A stretch of DNA of 64,000 nt from Trichomonas vaginalis G3 (Eukaryota; Parabasalia; Trichomonadida; Trichomonadidae). Below, one piece after another: positions 27,881-37,696 of this stretch (positions are counted from its first letter, which is position 1; the number at the start of each line of letters is the position of its first letter). The notes beneath the pieces were generated by a model, which saw only the letters and a program-made list of their open reading frames with translations, had not been told where the DNA came from and did not search any database. The stretch is from assembly GCF_026262505.1 (NCBI RefSeq), contig NC_067206.1:5360879-5424878 (forward strand). The letters run 5' to 3'. The position numbers and the translations under genes are program-made.

Positions 27881-29512
27881 ATGCTCCCAGTAAATCCTCA
27901 ATCCCTCAAGATCGATGGCCAGCGCCAACAAGGCGACAATGTCCGCACACAGAATGTTCGTGCAGCCATGGCCGTTGCTAATGTTGTTCGCTCATCATTA
28001 GGCCCAATTGGCCTTGACAAGATGCTCGTCGATGATATCGGCGAAGTCACAATCACAAACGATGGTGCAACAATTCTTAACCATCTTGATGTCCAGCATC
28101 CAGCCGGAAAAGTCCTTATCCAACTTTCCGAACTTCAAGATCGCGAAGTTGGTGATGGCACAACAACAGTTGTTCTCCTTGCCGCCGAACTCTTACGCCT
28201 TGGTCAAGATCTCATCGATAAGAAGGTCCACGCTAACACAATCATCACTGGTTACCGTGCTGCTGCCAAGAAGGCAATTGCTTTCCTCAAGAAGAGCTGT
28301 GCAGTCTCCAACGACAACCTTGATCGTGAAATTCTCTTAAAGGTCGCTAAAACATCCATGAACTCAAAGATTCTCAACGCTTACTCCGATTTCTTCGGCA
28401 ACATGGTCGTTGATGCCTGCCTTGCTGTTAAGACACCAGCTGGCAAGTGCCCAACAAACCGTGTCAACATCGTCAAATCTCTCGGCAAATCCCTTCCAGA
28501 ATCCACAATTGTTACAGCCGGCGTCGCTCTCAACGCAACACGCGCTACAGAAGCATTCCCACGCCGCCTCGAGAAGGTCAAAGTCGCCGTCTTAGATTTT
28601 GGTCTCCAGAGAACACGTCTTCCAATGGGCATCCAGTTCCGCCTCCACGACGCCTCCAAGCTCGAAGCCATCCAGCAGGAGGAAGTCAACGCCGCAGAAC
28701 GTGCTGTTCAAGCAATTCTCAAGGCCGGAGCAAATGTCATTGTTACATCAAAGACAATCGATGAAGCATCACTCAAGCCACTCGTTAAGGCTGGTGCCAT
28801 CGGTATTCGCCATGTTTCCGATGCAGAAATTGCTCATCTTGCCAGATCTACAGGTGCTACCGTTGTTTCACAGCTCATCAGCGAAGATGGCGGCGAAACA
28901 TTCGACCCAGCATGGCTCGGTGAAGCAGAACTCATCGAACAAGTTCCAGTCGGCGACAACCAGATGACAATCTTCAGAGGATGCGCAAAGGAGAACTCCG
29001 CTTCTATTGTCCTCCGCGGTCCAAACACATTCACACTCGAAGAAGCCAACCGTTCTCTTCGCGATGCCTTATTCGCTGTCAAGAGAGTTATCGAGTCAAA
29101 GCACGTCGTTGCTGGCGGTGGTGCTGTCGAAGCTGCCCTTTCTGTCTACCTCTCACAGATTGCCAAGGACTACGATGGCAAGGAACAGGTCGCAATGCTC
29201 AAGTTTGGCGAAGCACTTCTTGTCATTCCAAAGATTCTCGCAAACAACGCTGCACTCGATTCAATCGATTTGGTCGCTAAACTTCGCGCCGCTCACTACG
29301 AAGCCCAGCAAAAGGGTGAAAAATGCTTCGCCGCACTCGACTTAGTCAACGGAAAGATCCGCGACGGAATGAAGGACGGCGTAATCGAACCAGGTATGTC
29401 TAAGGTAAAGTCAATACAATTCGCTACAGAAGCTGCTATCACAATTCTCAGAATTGATGACCTCATCAAGGTTACTCCTGAGAAGAAACCAGATAGAAAC
29501 GAAGAAGAGTAA
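27881..29512 (+). CDS. CCT1: CCT1 / TCP-1 alpha chaperonin subunit
   Basis: The frame is open slightly upstream without an ATG; the first ATG at 27881 gives 543 aa, the usual CCT subunit length. Group II chaperonin landmarks are present: [27 protein letters not shown], the ATP-binding and hydrolysis motif [16 protein letters not shown], an apical domain in the middle, and [12 protein letters not shown] near the C-terminus. The phrases [19 protein letters not shown] and HPAGKVL are closest to the alpha subunit. It is one of eight subunits of the cytosolic TRiC ring that folds actin and tubulin. Codons end in C/G far more often than in the neighbours, indicating high expression. Tail-to-tail with the BRO1 gene. 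Confidence 0.93.
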   Translation: MLPVNPQSLKIDGQRQQGDNVRTQNVRAAMAVANVVRSSLGPIGLDKMLVDDIGEVTITNDGATILNHLDVQHPAGKVLIQLSELQDREVGDGTTTVVLLAAELLRLGQDLIDKKVHANTIITGYRAAAKKAIAFLKKSCAVSNDNLDREILLKVAKTSMNSKILNAYSDFFGNMVVDACLAVKTPAGKCPTNRVNIVKSLGKSLPESTIVTAGVALNATRATEAFPRRLEKVKVAVLDFGLQRTRLPMGIQFRLHDASKLEAIQQEEVNAAERAVQAILKAGANVIVTSKTIDEASLKPLVKAGAIGIRHVSDAEIAHLARSTGATVVSQLISEDGGETFDPAWLGEAELIEQVPVGDNQMTIFRGCAKENSASIVLRGPNTFTLEEANRSLRDALFAVKRVIESKHVVAGGGAVEAALSVYLSQIAKDYDGKEQVAMLKFGEALLVIPKILANNAALDSIDLVAKLRAAHYEAQQKGEKCFAALDLVNGKIRDGMKDGVIEPGMSKVKSIQFATEAAITILRIDDLIKVTPEKKPDRNEEE

Positions 29513-30022
29513 ATAAATAATTCTTCATATAAACGAATTTTCTGTAATTTTCTTGAAATTTTTCAAAAAATCACATAATTTTAATTGATTTCATCGTAAA
29601 ACTAAAGATAATGACTTATTATTATGTTTTGATAGTAGAAATTTTTCCAAAATTTTTTTGATTTTGGAAAAATAAAATCATTTTTCTAATAAATTATTAT
29701 GATTTTTCAGATTTCAAAATATTTTTGGAAAAATCAAACACACACAATAAAAACTATTTTATATAGATATAAATTTTATGCATATAATTTTCATTAAACA
29801 TTAAAATTAAATATTCATATAAAATATTAACCATTAAATCACCATTTTCCATTTTGAAATCAATTTATTAACCATAATTTTAAAATATTTTAATGTAATT
29901 TTAAAATTATTTATGAAATTTTGAAATTTTCAATCGTAAAAAAAGTCATTTTTATAATAATAATAAAAAAGAAAATAAAAAATAATTTTGGAAGTTAAAA
30001 AGAAATATCAAAAAGTTCATAT
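29513..30022. other. AT-rich spacer between convergent genes
   Basis: About 500 bases of strongly AT-rich DNA between the 3' ends of CCT1 and the BRO1 gene. No gene, RNA or clear terminator was recognised. Confidence 0.5.
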
Positions 30023-31717
30023 TTAAAATTGGTTGACAGCGGTCAAAATGTTATTGAAGCTAACGCACAGCTTTGAATAGCAGTTGAGTCCTTGACCAAA
30101 TCCGTTGATTGCGGATTGTACTTCTGGACCAGATTCCTGAGTAATTGAAGCAGCAGCAGCCTTTGCCTCTTTTACGATCTTGAAAGTATCTGCGAATATT
30201 GGGTTGAGCTGGTTTGCGAGTTCGTTGAGAGCAGCTTCGAAGGATTTCATTGCTTCGATTGTCTGTTCTGTAGATTTTCCATTTGATTCTCTAGCGAGCT
30301 TTGCAGCACCTTCTGCCTGGTCCAGGATTGCGTTTATTGAGCCCTGGAGGTCTGTAAGTCTTTGTGCGTAAGATCTGACTGTATCTGCTCTAGATTGTGC
30401 AGTAGCGAGCTGGCCCTCGAAGTAGCCATCGGTTTCGTAAGCTTTCTGAAGCATCTGAGAGAGTTGTCCGTACTGATTGAAGATATTTGGATTTCTTTGC
30501 GAAATTTGAGCAGCTTTGATACCGAGAAGCTGAGATAATCTTGCAGATAGATCTCCTGCTTCCTGGCGCTTGGCAATTAACTGGTTGTGGACGTTTGTTG
30601 CCTCGTCAAATTCAGCTGTAGGGAGATCGCGAAGAGTTTTAGAAATATCGTCTAGAGCATGTGATGACTCCTCTCTGAAGTTGCTTAATCTGTTGTCAAC
30701 TTTCTGGATTAAGGAAGATGCGGCTGAATCATCGAATTTCTTTGTTTCGATGGTTGTCTTATTCCATTCAATGGATCCTGTGAGCTGTGTGGCCTTGCCA
30801 ACAGGAATATCAGGTAAATTACGTGGAATTATTTCTCCGAAGAATTTATCGTTTTCTGTTTCCATTTTATCGAATTGTGGCTTGCAGGCATTGTAGAGTG
30901 TGATCCAGTGCTCCTTGAATGGGGACTTGGACTTCTTAAGAGTGGATGGTTCTGGAATAATCTTGTATGCCTGTCTAAATAGGCCAATTGCTACACCGTA
31001 TTCACTGTTTTTGTACTTCTCATTGCCAAGATAGATACTGGCAATTGCTGTGTAGTACTTCTGGTAATCTTCGTTCGGTGGATTAATCATTTTGAGTTTT
31101 TGAGCTGTGAGATTTGCGTATTCGGCCAATTTAGTCTCCTTATTCATGCCAACGAATACAGAGTGCTGGGCCATGTTGTAATCGCCGTTGGCATAAGACT
31201 GTAAGTCATCAAGTGTTGCAGCGGTAATTACCTTGTTAAAGTCTTCGTTATGGTATTCAAGGGCTCTGTCTAATAATGACTTGAGGGTCTTGATCATTGG
31301 AACAGTCTGCTTGAAGTTCTTTCCGTCAGCATTCATGGAATTTAAATTATTAAAAAGAATAACGGCAAAATTGTAACACATGCAGACATTTTCGAATTGG
31401 ATCGAATAGAATGTGACATTGTTGTATGTAAAACCGGCACCGGCACCTTTATCTGAGATATTTATTCCAGATGTAAGTTTTGAAAGCATATTGAAGTAAG
31501 TAGTAAGATTTTCAACGGTCTCTGATGTAACTGCTTGAGAGTTACGAAGCTGTTCTCTGAGGGCATCAAGAGCATCACAATTATCTTTGAAATCGGTAGG
31601 AACATCGGTTTTCATCTGTTTCTTGATATACTCACAGAGTTTGGCACCAACATGGATTTGTTTGGTGGCTAATGCTTTGACTGGGCATGGTAAGTATGGG
31701 GGTAATGGAACTTCCAT
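30023..31717 (-). CDS. BRO1-domain protein (ALIX/Vps31-like, ESCRT-associated)
   Basis: A 564-aa protein with an N-terminal BRO1 domain (about residues 1-340): GAGFTYNNVTFYSIQFENVCMCYNFAVIL, DDLQSYANGDYNMAQHSVF, and the helical-repeat YYTAIASIYLGNEKYKNSEYGVAIGLFRQAYK. A coiled V-like region follows (about 350-560: DKMETENDKFFGEIIPRNLPDIPVGKAT, FEGQLATAQSRADTVRSYAQRL). BRO1 binds ESCRT-III/CHMP4 at endosomes in multivesicular-body sorting and membrane scission. The C-terminal Pro-rich tail of ALIX is absent. The gene is intact, has C/G-biased codons, and is read from an initiator at 31729-31735. Confidence 0.88.
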   Translation of the reverse strand: MEVPLPPYLPCPVKALATKQIHVGAKLCEYIKKQMKTDVPTDFKDNCDALDALREQLRNSQAVTSETVENLTTYFNMLSKLTSGINISDKGAGAGFTYNNVTFYSIQFENVCMCYNFAVILFNNLNSMNADGKNFKQTVPMIKTLKSLLDRALEYHNEDFNKVITAATLDDLQSYANGDYNMAQHSVFVGMNKETKLAEYANLTAQKLKMINPPNEDYQKYYTAIASIYLGNEKYKNSEYGVAIGLFRQAYKIIPEPSTLKKSKSPFKEHWITLYNACKPQFDKMETENDKFFGEIIPRNLPDIPVGKATQLTGSIEWNKTTIETKKFDDSAASSLIQKVDNRLSNFREESSHALDDISKTLRDLPTAEFDEATNVHNQLIAKRQEAGDLSARLSQLLGIKAAQISQRNPNIFNQYGQLSQMLQKAYETDGYFEGQLATAQSRADTVRSYAQRLTDLQGSINAILDQAEGAAKLARESNGKSTEQTIEAMKSFEAALNELANQLNPIFADTFKIVKEAKAAAASITQESGPEVQSAINGFGQGLNCYSKLCVSFNNILTAVNQF

Positions 31718-31728
31718 GAAATTTTTAG

Positions 31729-31735
31729 AAAATGA
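31729..31735 (-). promoter_or_regulatory. Initiator TCATTTT of the BRO1 gene
   Basis: On the minus strand TCATTTT lies with A+1 at 31733, 16 bases before the ATG at 31717. It matches the trichomonad initiator and implies a very short 5' leader. Confidence 0.7.
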
Positions 31736-32327
31736 ACGGTTGTTATTCCGGTGTTTTGTAAAACAAAAAAAATTATATATTCTGTTGGAAATTTTTTTTA
31801 GCGATTTTTTTCACCGGAAGAAAGGATGCTATTTTGGTACGAATCGGTTTTATTTCTCTAAGAACTTTAAGATCAAATTCACAGGAATGTCGCATTCGAC
31901 GAAAGTCGAAATTCTGCCATTGTCTAAGTATTAATTATCTCAAAATCAAGTCTTTGCGTTATATGATGCCACCATTTAACTCTCAAAAAATTACCGATTA
32001 ATTTCAAAATATAGCTGATTTGACTTTTAACAAGGGACATAAGCATGACTTCACGAAGATATATTACTGTAAACGTGTTAGGCTTAGAATGGTGAATAAA
32101 TTCTTTTGCAAGATATGAAAAGTTGTAACCAAACCAAATGAGCAAAACACAACGATTTTTTGCCTAAAACATATAAAAATGATATTGTAATCAAAATAGA
32201 TTTGCTCAATTTCAAAATTTCAAATTTGATTTTTTTTGGTCAAATTAATCAATAAATAAAATAGTTCTATCTCTACCTTATTGCTTTCTAAAAAGAAACT
32301 TTATTTAGTTTAATTGTTTTTCCGCCG
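31736..32327. other. Intergenic, divergent promoters
   Basis: About 590 bases between the divergent BRO1 and chromodomain genes. Small frames on both strands here lack family or codon support. No other feature seen. Confidence 0.45.
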
Positions 32328-35300
32328 ATGAGCGCTTCTGAGATTCGGACTCTCCGAAACAAACTCAAAGCATACGAGCGCGTCATCGGTGAGAAAATAG
32401 ATGAAGAGGGGATACATCAATTTCTTGTTAAATTAAAGGAAAGACCATATAAAGACGCAATTTGGGTCAGTTCTGAGTTATTTTTCAAGATATTTAGCGA
32501 CATTGATCCCAAAACAATAGACATACCTCCACAATTCGATGATGATCACTATTACAATCCAGGTTTTGATGATATCGAGATGATTTTAAACGAAAGCAAG
32601 AATTTATACTACGTCAAGTGGAAAGGATTACCATTAGATCAATGTACAATCCAAGCATTTGTTCCTCGCAGCATAATTTCTAATTTTTTCGAAAAAGAAA
32701 AAGAAAATTTTCCAAAACCAAAGACAAAAATAGTCAAACGAAGCAGATTACTACTATTTGACGACAATTATCCATCAGAAGATGAATGTCCTAATACAAA
32801 ACAAGTAACTTTGAATTCATTGATGCAAATGTACAATTTAGGGGTATCTCCTGTTCTTTTAAAACACGCCAATGATGACATAGATGTTCCTTTTCGTGAG
32901 TTCTGTGTCAATTTATACAAATCTTACAATGTTTTAGGTCCATTTTTAATTATTACGACAAACAACGAAATTTCGCATTGGATAACGAGTTTACACGAGA
33001 ATACACAACTTACAGTTTGTCCATTCTACGGTTCAGACTCTAGTTTGGACATTGCAATTAAATATTTTAATATAAAAAATACAAAACAGTTAAAATTCCA
33101 TTTTCTCATTGCAACAGAAGAAGCATTGTCATCCCGACCAGAACTGTTCAAGAAAATAGAGTTTCCTGTTGCTTTTATGACATATAAAAGTAAAATACCA
33201 GATTTCATCGATTCTCCGTTCCAAATAAGTTGTGACAAAGTTCCTTTCAAAAATGTTGCAGCGTTTTACACAAAAATGTCAAAAATTTTACTAAAAACAA
33301 AAATTGATGAATATGATGCTGAAAAAATCGTTTCTATTCAAAATTCTTATGCTCCATTTGCTGCATTTGCTAAAGAACCAAAGCATAATGTCATAGAAAT
33401 CGAATGCGACATTGCAGAAAAACAAAAATATTCAATTTTAAAATTTTACAAAGAAAACATAGAACTGATCAAACAGAACCAACTCAAAGTGTTTATGGAA
33501 AACATCCAGCCTATTCTAATCCATCCTTATTCAATTCCTGAAAATGAAAAATTATATCATACAGATTTACTTTCAGCATCGAACAAACTATCAAGATGCA
33601 TCGAAGTCATCCATCAGAACATGGAATTTCATTGGAATACTTTGGTTGTGTTGCCAAATCAAGAATTAATTGAAATTTTCCAAGATTCGTTCTACGAAAA
33701 CAACATTACATACTCTACACAACACACAAATGCAAACGCTACTTTGGTTCTGAGCTCCGATCCAAATTTACCAAAATTTGAGAACTTTACAAATTCTGTC
33801 ATTTTTTTCGGAAAAAATTTTGAGTGTAAAGGAAAGAAAAACACCAAATATTATAAGATTATGTTCAAGCACATAGATGAAAGCGGAATCAAGTCCGAAA
33901 TGAAGATAAAATTTTTGTATCTGATTTGTTCGACCAAAATGAATTTAAACTACGAATCTGATTTTGTCAAAGATCTACTGAAAGAAAAGAACTTTTTCGA
34001 AGATTTTACGATTGTTCCGAAATTTAATACGGCGATTTACACTGATAACTACAGAAACATGGCATTAGTCGTCAGGGAATTCATCAAATGGGGATTCGGA
34101 AGCTGGCAGAAGGTTCATGATTGTTTACCTTTCAGGATTTCATTGAAAAAACAAAAAACAATTATTTTTTCAATGGTTTACAAAGCTCTGAAAAACCGAC
34201 CAACTAAAAACGACTTAGAATTTCTTGAGTACTATTCTCGAGCATATTTTTATTCCATACAACATTACGAAGAAAACTATCCCGTTGTCCAAGAAATGTC
34301 GAATTTTTTGTTCATTTTACAAAGCCAAATAATTCTTTACAAAAATTTTGATTTCGTTTCGAAATTAAAATCGGTTCCGACTCCACCGCCAGCAAAAAAT
34401 TGGTCTATCAAAAACGATAAATTACTTTACGATGAGTTTACAAAAAACGGTTTTGACAATTTGACAAATTTACCAAAAGAACTTTCCGGCATCAAAAGGG
34501 AAGAATTACTTAGAAGATACGAAGACATTTTAGTGACAGCTTCTTTGAATTGTATGAATTCAAAAGAACCTTATTTTTCTTTTATTTCTCCTGTTCTAAA
34601 ACTCCAACTTTTGCCAAGTGATGTGACCAAAATTGTTAAATACATGATAGATCAAGGTAAGAACATCGAGAACTACTTCGTGCCGAAGAAGAAATGCAAT
34701 GTAAAAGAAGCTGTCAGACAAATGTCAAAAATTTCAAATTATTTCTCTACAAAACCGGATTTTTCCGAAATTTTCCAAAAATTGAATCACAGATTGGCAC
34801 TTTTTAACCAAATTTATCTTTTGTTGAATGACGAAAACAACTACAAAGTCATACAGACTGTTGGAACATGGCTTCCGAATATAATGCCTGATGAAGAAAT
34901 AATGATTTACGAGTATATAAATGAACATGGATTGAATTCAATTCCTGACTTGATAAAAGATCCAATTTTTAATACAATTTTCAAAGGAACAATTCCTGAC
35001 AAATTGAAGAACAAGAAAAGTATAATGATGAGAGTTTCTTTTCTGAACAAACTGTTGAAGATTTCGTCAATTGTAAATGTTGCTGAAACTTATCACTCTG
35101 ATTACGAAATTTCTTCTGCAGACAACATCACTGCTTTCATGACTACTGAAGACGACGAATCAAAGTCTCTCTCTTCGTCAAAAGAAAACTCTTCTGAAAA
35201 TGAACAAAACAAAATATCTTCTGATGATGAAAAACAAAATAAATTTTCTTCTTCTGATGATGAAAAAGTTAAGAAACAAAGTAAATCAAGGGAAAAGAAG

Positions 35301-36638
35301 AAATCGAAATTTTCATCTAAAGATAATGAAGAAAAATCTTCATCTTCTCAAGAAGAAGAAAAAGATAAAAAACGAAAACCTGATGAAAAGAATAAGAAAC
35401 GAAATATTTCTTCTTCTTCAGATAATGAAGAAAAATCATCATTTTCTTCTTCTTCTGAAGAAGAAGAATTTAAAGGAAAGAGAAAATCAAAAAGAAATAA
35501 ATCTTCTTCTTCTGATAATGAAGAAAAAGTTAAATCTAAACAAAAATTAAATGAAAAGAAGAAGCCAAAAAGAAGTAAATTTTCTTCTTCTTCTGATGAA
35601 AATGAAGAAGAAAATTCGAAAGATAGTGATCCTTCGGATAAAGAAAGTTCAAGTAGTTCGTCATCTGAAGAAGAAAAAATTAATACATCTTCAAGTGATG
35701 AAAAACTTAGTTCAAAAGAAAGTTCAAGTTCTTCTTCTGATGAAAAATTATCATCTGAAGAAAACTCATCATCAAGTGAAGAAAAATCAAGTGATTCTTC
35801 AGAAAAATCATCATCAAATGAATCAGAAGCAGAAGAGGAAGAAGAGAAAAAAGAAATCCCAAAACCGAAACCAAAGAAAAAACTTAATTTGCCAAGAAAA
35901 TTTTCTTTATTCCAACCTGAAGAAAAATCGAGTGATTCTGAGTTTTCTCTCATTGACGTTGCCGAAAAAAGTATCCCTGATTACGGAATGAGTTCCGACA
36001 TGGATGCATCAGAGGAAGAAGAAATGAAAGAAGAAGAATCATTTGTAGATGACACAACAGAAGAAGATTCACCAGAATTTGTGGAAAAAAGACCTCCAAT
36101 TATTATTGAACAACCGAAAAATAAATTTTTGACATTGTCAAAAGTCACTTTTCCTTTGAAACTTTCTCGACAAACGATGTTAGTCAGTTTGGGAGAAATC
36201 AATCCATTGTACCACACACAGAGATACATCTATCCAATTGGATTCAAATCGAAAAGAGTCTGGAAATCAGCTTCAAAACCTCGAACACAAGTTATTTGGA
36301 CATCCGAAATTCTCGAAATAAATGGGAAGTTGACTTTCAGAGTTTCCGCTGATGATGAAAAGATATACATAGGAGAAACACCGACACATCCATGGATAAA
36401 GATCTGTAGAGATGCTTGCAAAGCAAACGGACTTAATGAACTAATGATGTCAGTCAGTGGAGTTGAAATGTTTTTACTTGGAAATACAACAGTTTTGAAT
36501 CTGATTGAACAAATGGAAAACGTGGACAAATGCACAAATTATGTAAAGAAGTTCTCAAGAGAAATAAAGTCTACAATACTTGTGCCAAAGAAGTCTAGAA
36601 GAAGAAGAAAGCGAAAGAAAAATCATCCAAAACATTAA
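32328..36638 (+). CDS. Chromodomain + inactive SNF2-like + FYRN/FYRC protein (1436 aa)
   Basis: Residues about 84-125 form a chromodomain (NLYYVKWKGLPLDQCTIQAF). About 170-320 resembles the SNF2 N-lobe (NVLGPFLIITTNNEISHWI, then FHFLIATEEAL), but the GxGKT loop and DEAH box are absent. About 395-520 resembles the helicase C-lobe, also without its arginine motif. Helical SANT/SLIDE-like parts follow (REFIKWGFGSWQKVHDCL; WSIKNDKLLYDEFTKNGFDN). About 945-1200 is an extreme Ser/Glu/Lys/Asp tract. The C-terminus has FYRN (LGEINPLYHTQRYIYPIGFK, about 1290-1335) and FYRC (HPWIKICRDACK to MFLLGNTTVLNLIEQMENVD, about 1350-1410), ending in a basic RRRRKRKK tail. FYR modules are known from MLL, JARID1 and TBRG1. 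It should be a nuclear chromatin-binding scaffold without ATPase activity. Intact; start ATG at 32328. Confidence 0.85.
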   Translation: MSASEIRTLRNKLKAYERVIGEKIDEEGIHQFLVKLKERPYKDAIWVSSELFFKIFSDIDPKTIDIPPQFDDDHYYNPGFDDIEMILNESKNLYYVKWKGLPLDQCTIQAFVPRSIISNFFEKEKENFPKPKTKIVKRSRLLLFDDNYPSEDECPNTKQVTLNSLMQMYNLGVSPVLLKHANDDIDVPFREFCVNLYKSYNVLGPFLIITTNNEISHWITSLHENTQLTVCPFYGSDSSLDIAIKYFNIKNTKQLKFHFLIATEEALSSRPELFKKIEFPVAFMTYKSKIPDFIDSPFQISCDKVPFKNVAAFYTKMSKILLKTKIDEYDAEKIVSIQNSYAPFAAFAKEPKHNVIEIECDIAEKQKYSILKFYKENIELIKQNQLKVFMENIQPILIHPYSIPENEKLYHTDLLSASNKLSRCIEVIHQNMEFHWNTLVVLPNQELIEIFQDSFYENNITYSTQHTNANATLVLSSDPNLPKFENFTNSVIFFGKNFECKGKKNTKYYKIMFKHIDESGIKSEMKIKFLYLICSTKMNLNYESDFVKDLLKEKNFFEDFTIVPKFNTAIYTDNYRNMALVVREFIKWGFGSWQKVHDCLPFRISLKKQKTIIFSMVYKALKNRPTKNDLEFLEYYSRAYFYSIQHYEENYPVVQEMSNFLFILQSQIILYKNFDFVSKLKSVPTPPPAKNWSIKNDKLLYDEFTKNGFDNLTNLPKELSGIKREELLRRYEDILVTASLNCMNSKEPYFSFISPVLKLQLLPSDVTKIVKYMIDQGKNIENYFVPKKKCNVKEAVRQMSKISNYFSTKPDFSEIFQKLNHRLALFNQIYLLLNDENNYKVIQTVGTWLPNIMPDEEIMIYEYINEHGLNSIPDLIKDPIFNTIFKGTIPDKLKNKKSIMMRVSFLNKLLKISSIVNVAETYHSDYEISSADNITAFMTTEDDESKSLSSSKENSSENEQNKISSDDEKQNKFSSSDDEKVKKQSKSREKKKSKFSSKDNEEKSSSSQEEEKDKKRKPDEKNKKRNISSSSDNEEKSSFSSSSEEEEFKGKRKSKRNKSSSSDNEEKVKSKQKLNEKKKPKRSKFSSSSDENEEENSKDSDPSDKESSSSSSSEEEKINTSSSDEKLSSKESSSSSSDEKLSSEENSSSSEEKSSDSSEKSSSNESEAEEEEEKKEIPKPKPKKKLNLPRKFSLFQPEEKSSDSEFSLIDVAEKSIPDYGMSSDMDASEEEEMKEEESFVDDTTEEDSPEFVEKRPPIIIEQPKNKFLTLSKVTFPLKLSRQTMLVSLGEINPLYHTQRYIYPIGFKSKRVWKSASKPRTQVIWTSEILEINGKLTFRVSADDEKIYIGETPTHPWIKICRDACKANGLNELMMSVSGVEMFLLGNTTVLNLIEQMENVDKCTNYVKKFSREIKSTILVPKKSRRRRKRKKNHPKH

Positions 36639-37095
36639 TTATTTTTTTTACTTTTTTTATATTATAAAGTTTGTTATTTATATATTAGTTTGTTATATAT
36701 CATAAATATATTTGATTTTTTTTTGTTTTTCTATTTTTGAATTTCATGAAATGGTCAGGAAATTGAAATTAATTGATATCCTTAGAAGATTTTATTAGAG
36801 AAGGTATTGCTAGATTTGTGGAGATGAACTCATTTGTAAGAACATTGAATTGAAATTAAAATCCAAATCAATAAGGCCCATTCGATATTCCAATAATAAA
36901 AGTATTTAGGTTCACTGAACATAATACGTAATTTTTAGAAATTTTTAGTAGATTTGATTAATTTGATGAAATTTAAATTCTATTTATTGAGCCAATTACT
37001 ATCGATTATAACTTTTCAAGTCTTATAAAACTTGTCTACCATAAAATAATGAATTAATTAATACTAATAATTAATCATGGTTTATTAGATAGTAT
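36639..37095. other. AT-rich spacer between convergent genes
   Basis: About 450 AT-rich bases between the FYR-protein gene and the peroxiredoxin gene. Nothing recognised. Confidence 0.5.
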
Positions 37096-37683
37096 TTAGT
37101 TAGCCTTTCCGAAGTATTCCTTGGAAGCCTTTGGATTTGGCTTGATTGTAAGATCGCCTTCACCATGCCATTGGGCTGGGCAAACTTCGCCGTGCTTGGC
37201 AGCGAACTGGTAAGCCTTGACGAGGCGGATGATTTCATCAACATTGCGGCCAACATCTGGGTGGTTCATCTGGATGTGGCGGATGATGCCCTGTGGGTCA
37301 ATGATGGCTGTTCCACGGAGTGTGTGTCCATCTTCTTCCATGTACCAGCCGTATTGCTTGGAGATCTTAGCACCAAGATCTGCAAGAAGTGGATACTTGA
37401 TTTCGCCAAGGCCACCATCCTTACGTGGTGTGTTGATCCAAGCGAGATGTGTGAAGCATGAGTCAACGGAGAGTCCAAGGACTTCGCAGCCGAGCTTCTT
37501 GAATTCCTCAATCTTGTTAGAGAATTCGATGATTTCTGTTGGGCAGACAAATGTGAAATCGAGTGGATATGAGAAGAGGACAAGCCATTTGCCCTTGTAC
37601 TGCTCAAGAGAAACTTGCTTGAAGTCTGTATCTGGGAAGACTGCCTCTGTCTGGAAAGCTGGAGCTGGTTTACCAACAAGCAT
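37096..37683 (-). CDS. Typical 2-Cys peroxiredoxin (thioredoxin peroxidase)
   Basis: A 195-aa protein with the peroxidatic Cys in [10 protein letters not shown] (about residue 48) and the resolving Cys in GEVCPAQW (about 169). KDGGLGE and a C-terminal EYF are present, the GGLG and YF features that in eukaryotic 2-Cys enzymes favour over-oxidation of the peroxidatic Cys. It reduces hydrogen peroxide and organic peroxides with electrons from thioredoxin. In these microaerophiles it is a main oxidant defence. Codons are C/G-biased, indicating high expression. An initiator lies at 37690-37696. Intact and of usual length. Confidence 0.95.
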   Translation of the reverse strand: MLVGKPAPAFQTEAVFPDTDFKQVSLEQYKGKWLVLFSYPLDFTFVCPTEIIEFSNKIEEFKKLGCEVLGLSVDSCFTHLAWINTPRKDGGLGEIKYPLLADLGAKISKQYGWYMEEDGHTLRGTAIIDPQGIIRHIQMNHPDVGRNVDEIIRLVKAYQFAAKHGEVCPAQWHGEGDLTIKPNPKASKEYFGKAN

Positions 37684-37689
37684 TAGCTG

Positions 37690-37696
37690 AAAATGA
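37690..37696 (-). promoter_or_regulatory. Initiator TCATTTT of the peroxiredoxin gene
   Basis: Minus-strand TCATTTT with A+1 at 37694, 11 bases before the ATG at 37683. It fits the trichomonad initiator consensus. Confidence 0.7.

Noticed and set aside
28008-29345. Several open frames on both strands inside CCT1 (for example 28008-28340 +, 28381-28689 -, 28447-28764 +, 29007-29345 +).
   Set aside because: They are shadows of the strongly codon-biased CCT1 gene and have Ser/Arg/His-rich nonsense content.
35200-35991. Long frames on both strands opposite the Ser/Glu/Lys tract (35200-35550 +, 35348-35953 -, 35551-35991 +).
   Set aside because: Low-complexity repeats keep all frames open; the real gene with recognisable domains on both sides is 32328-36638.
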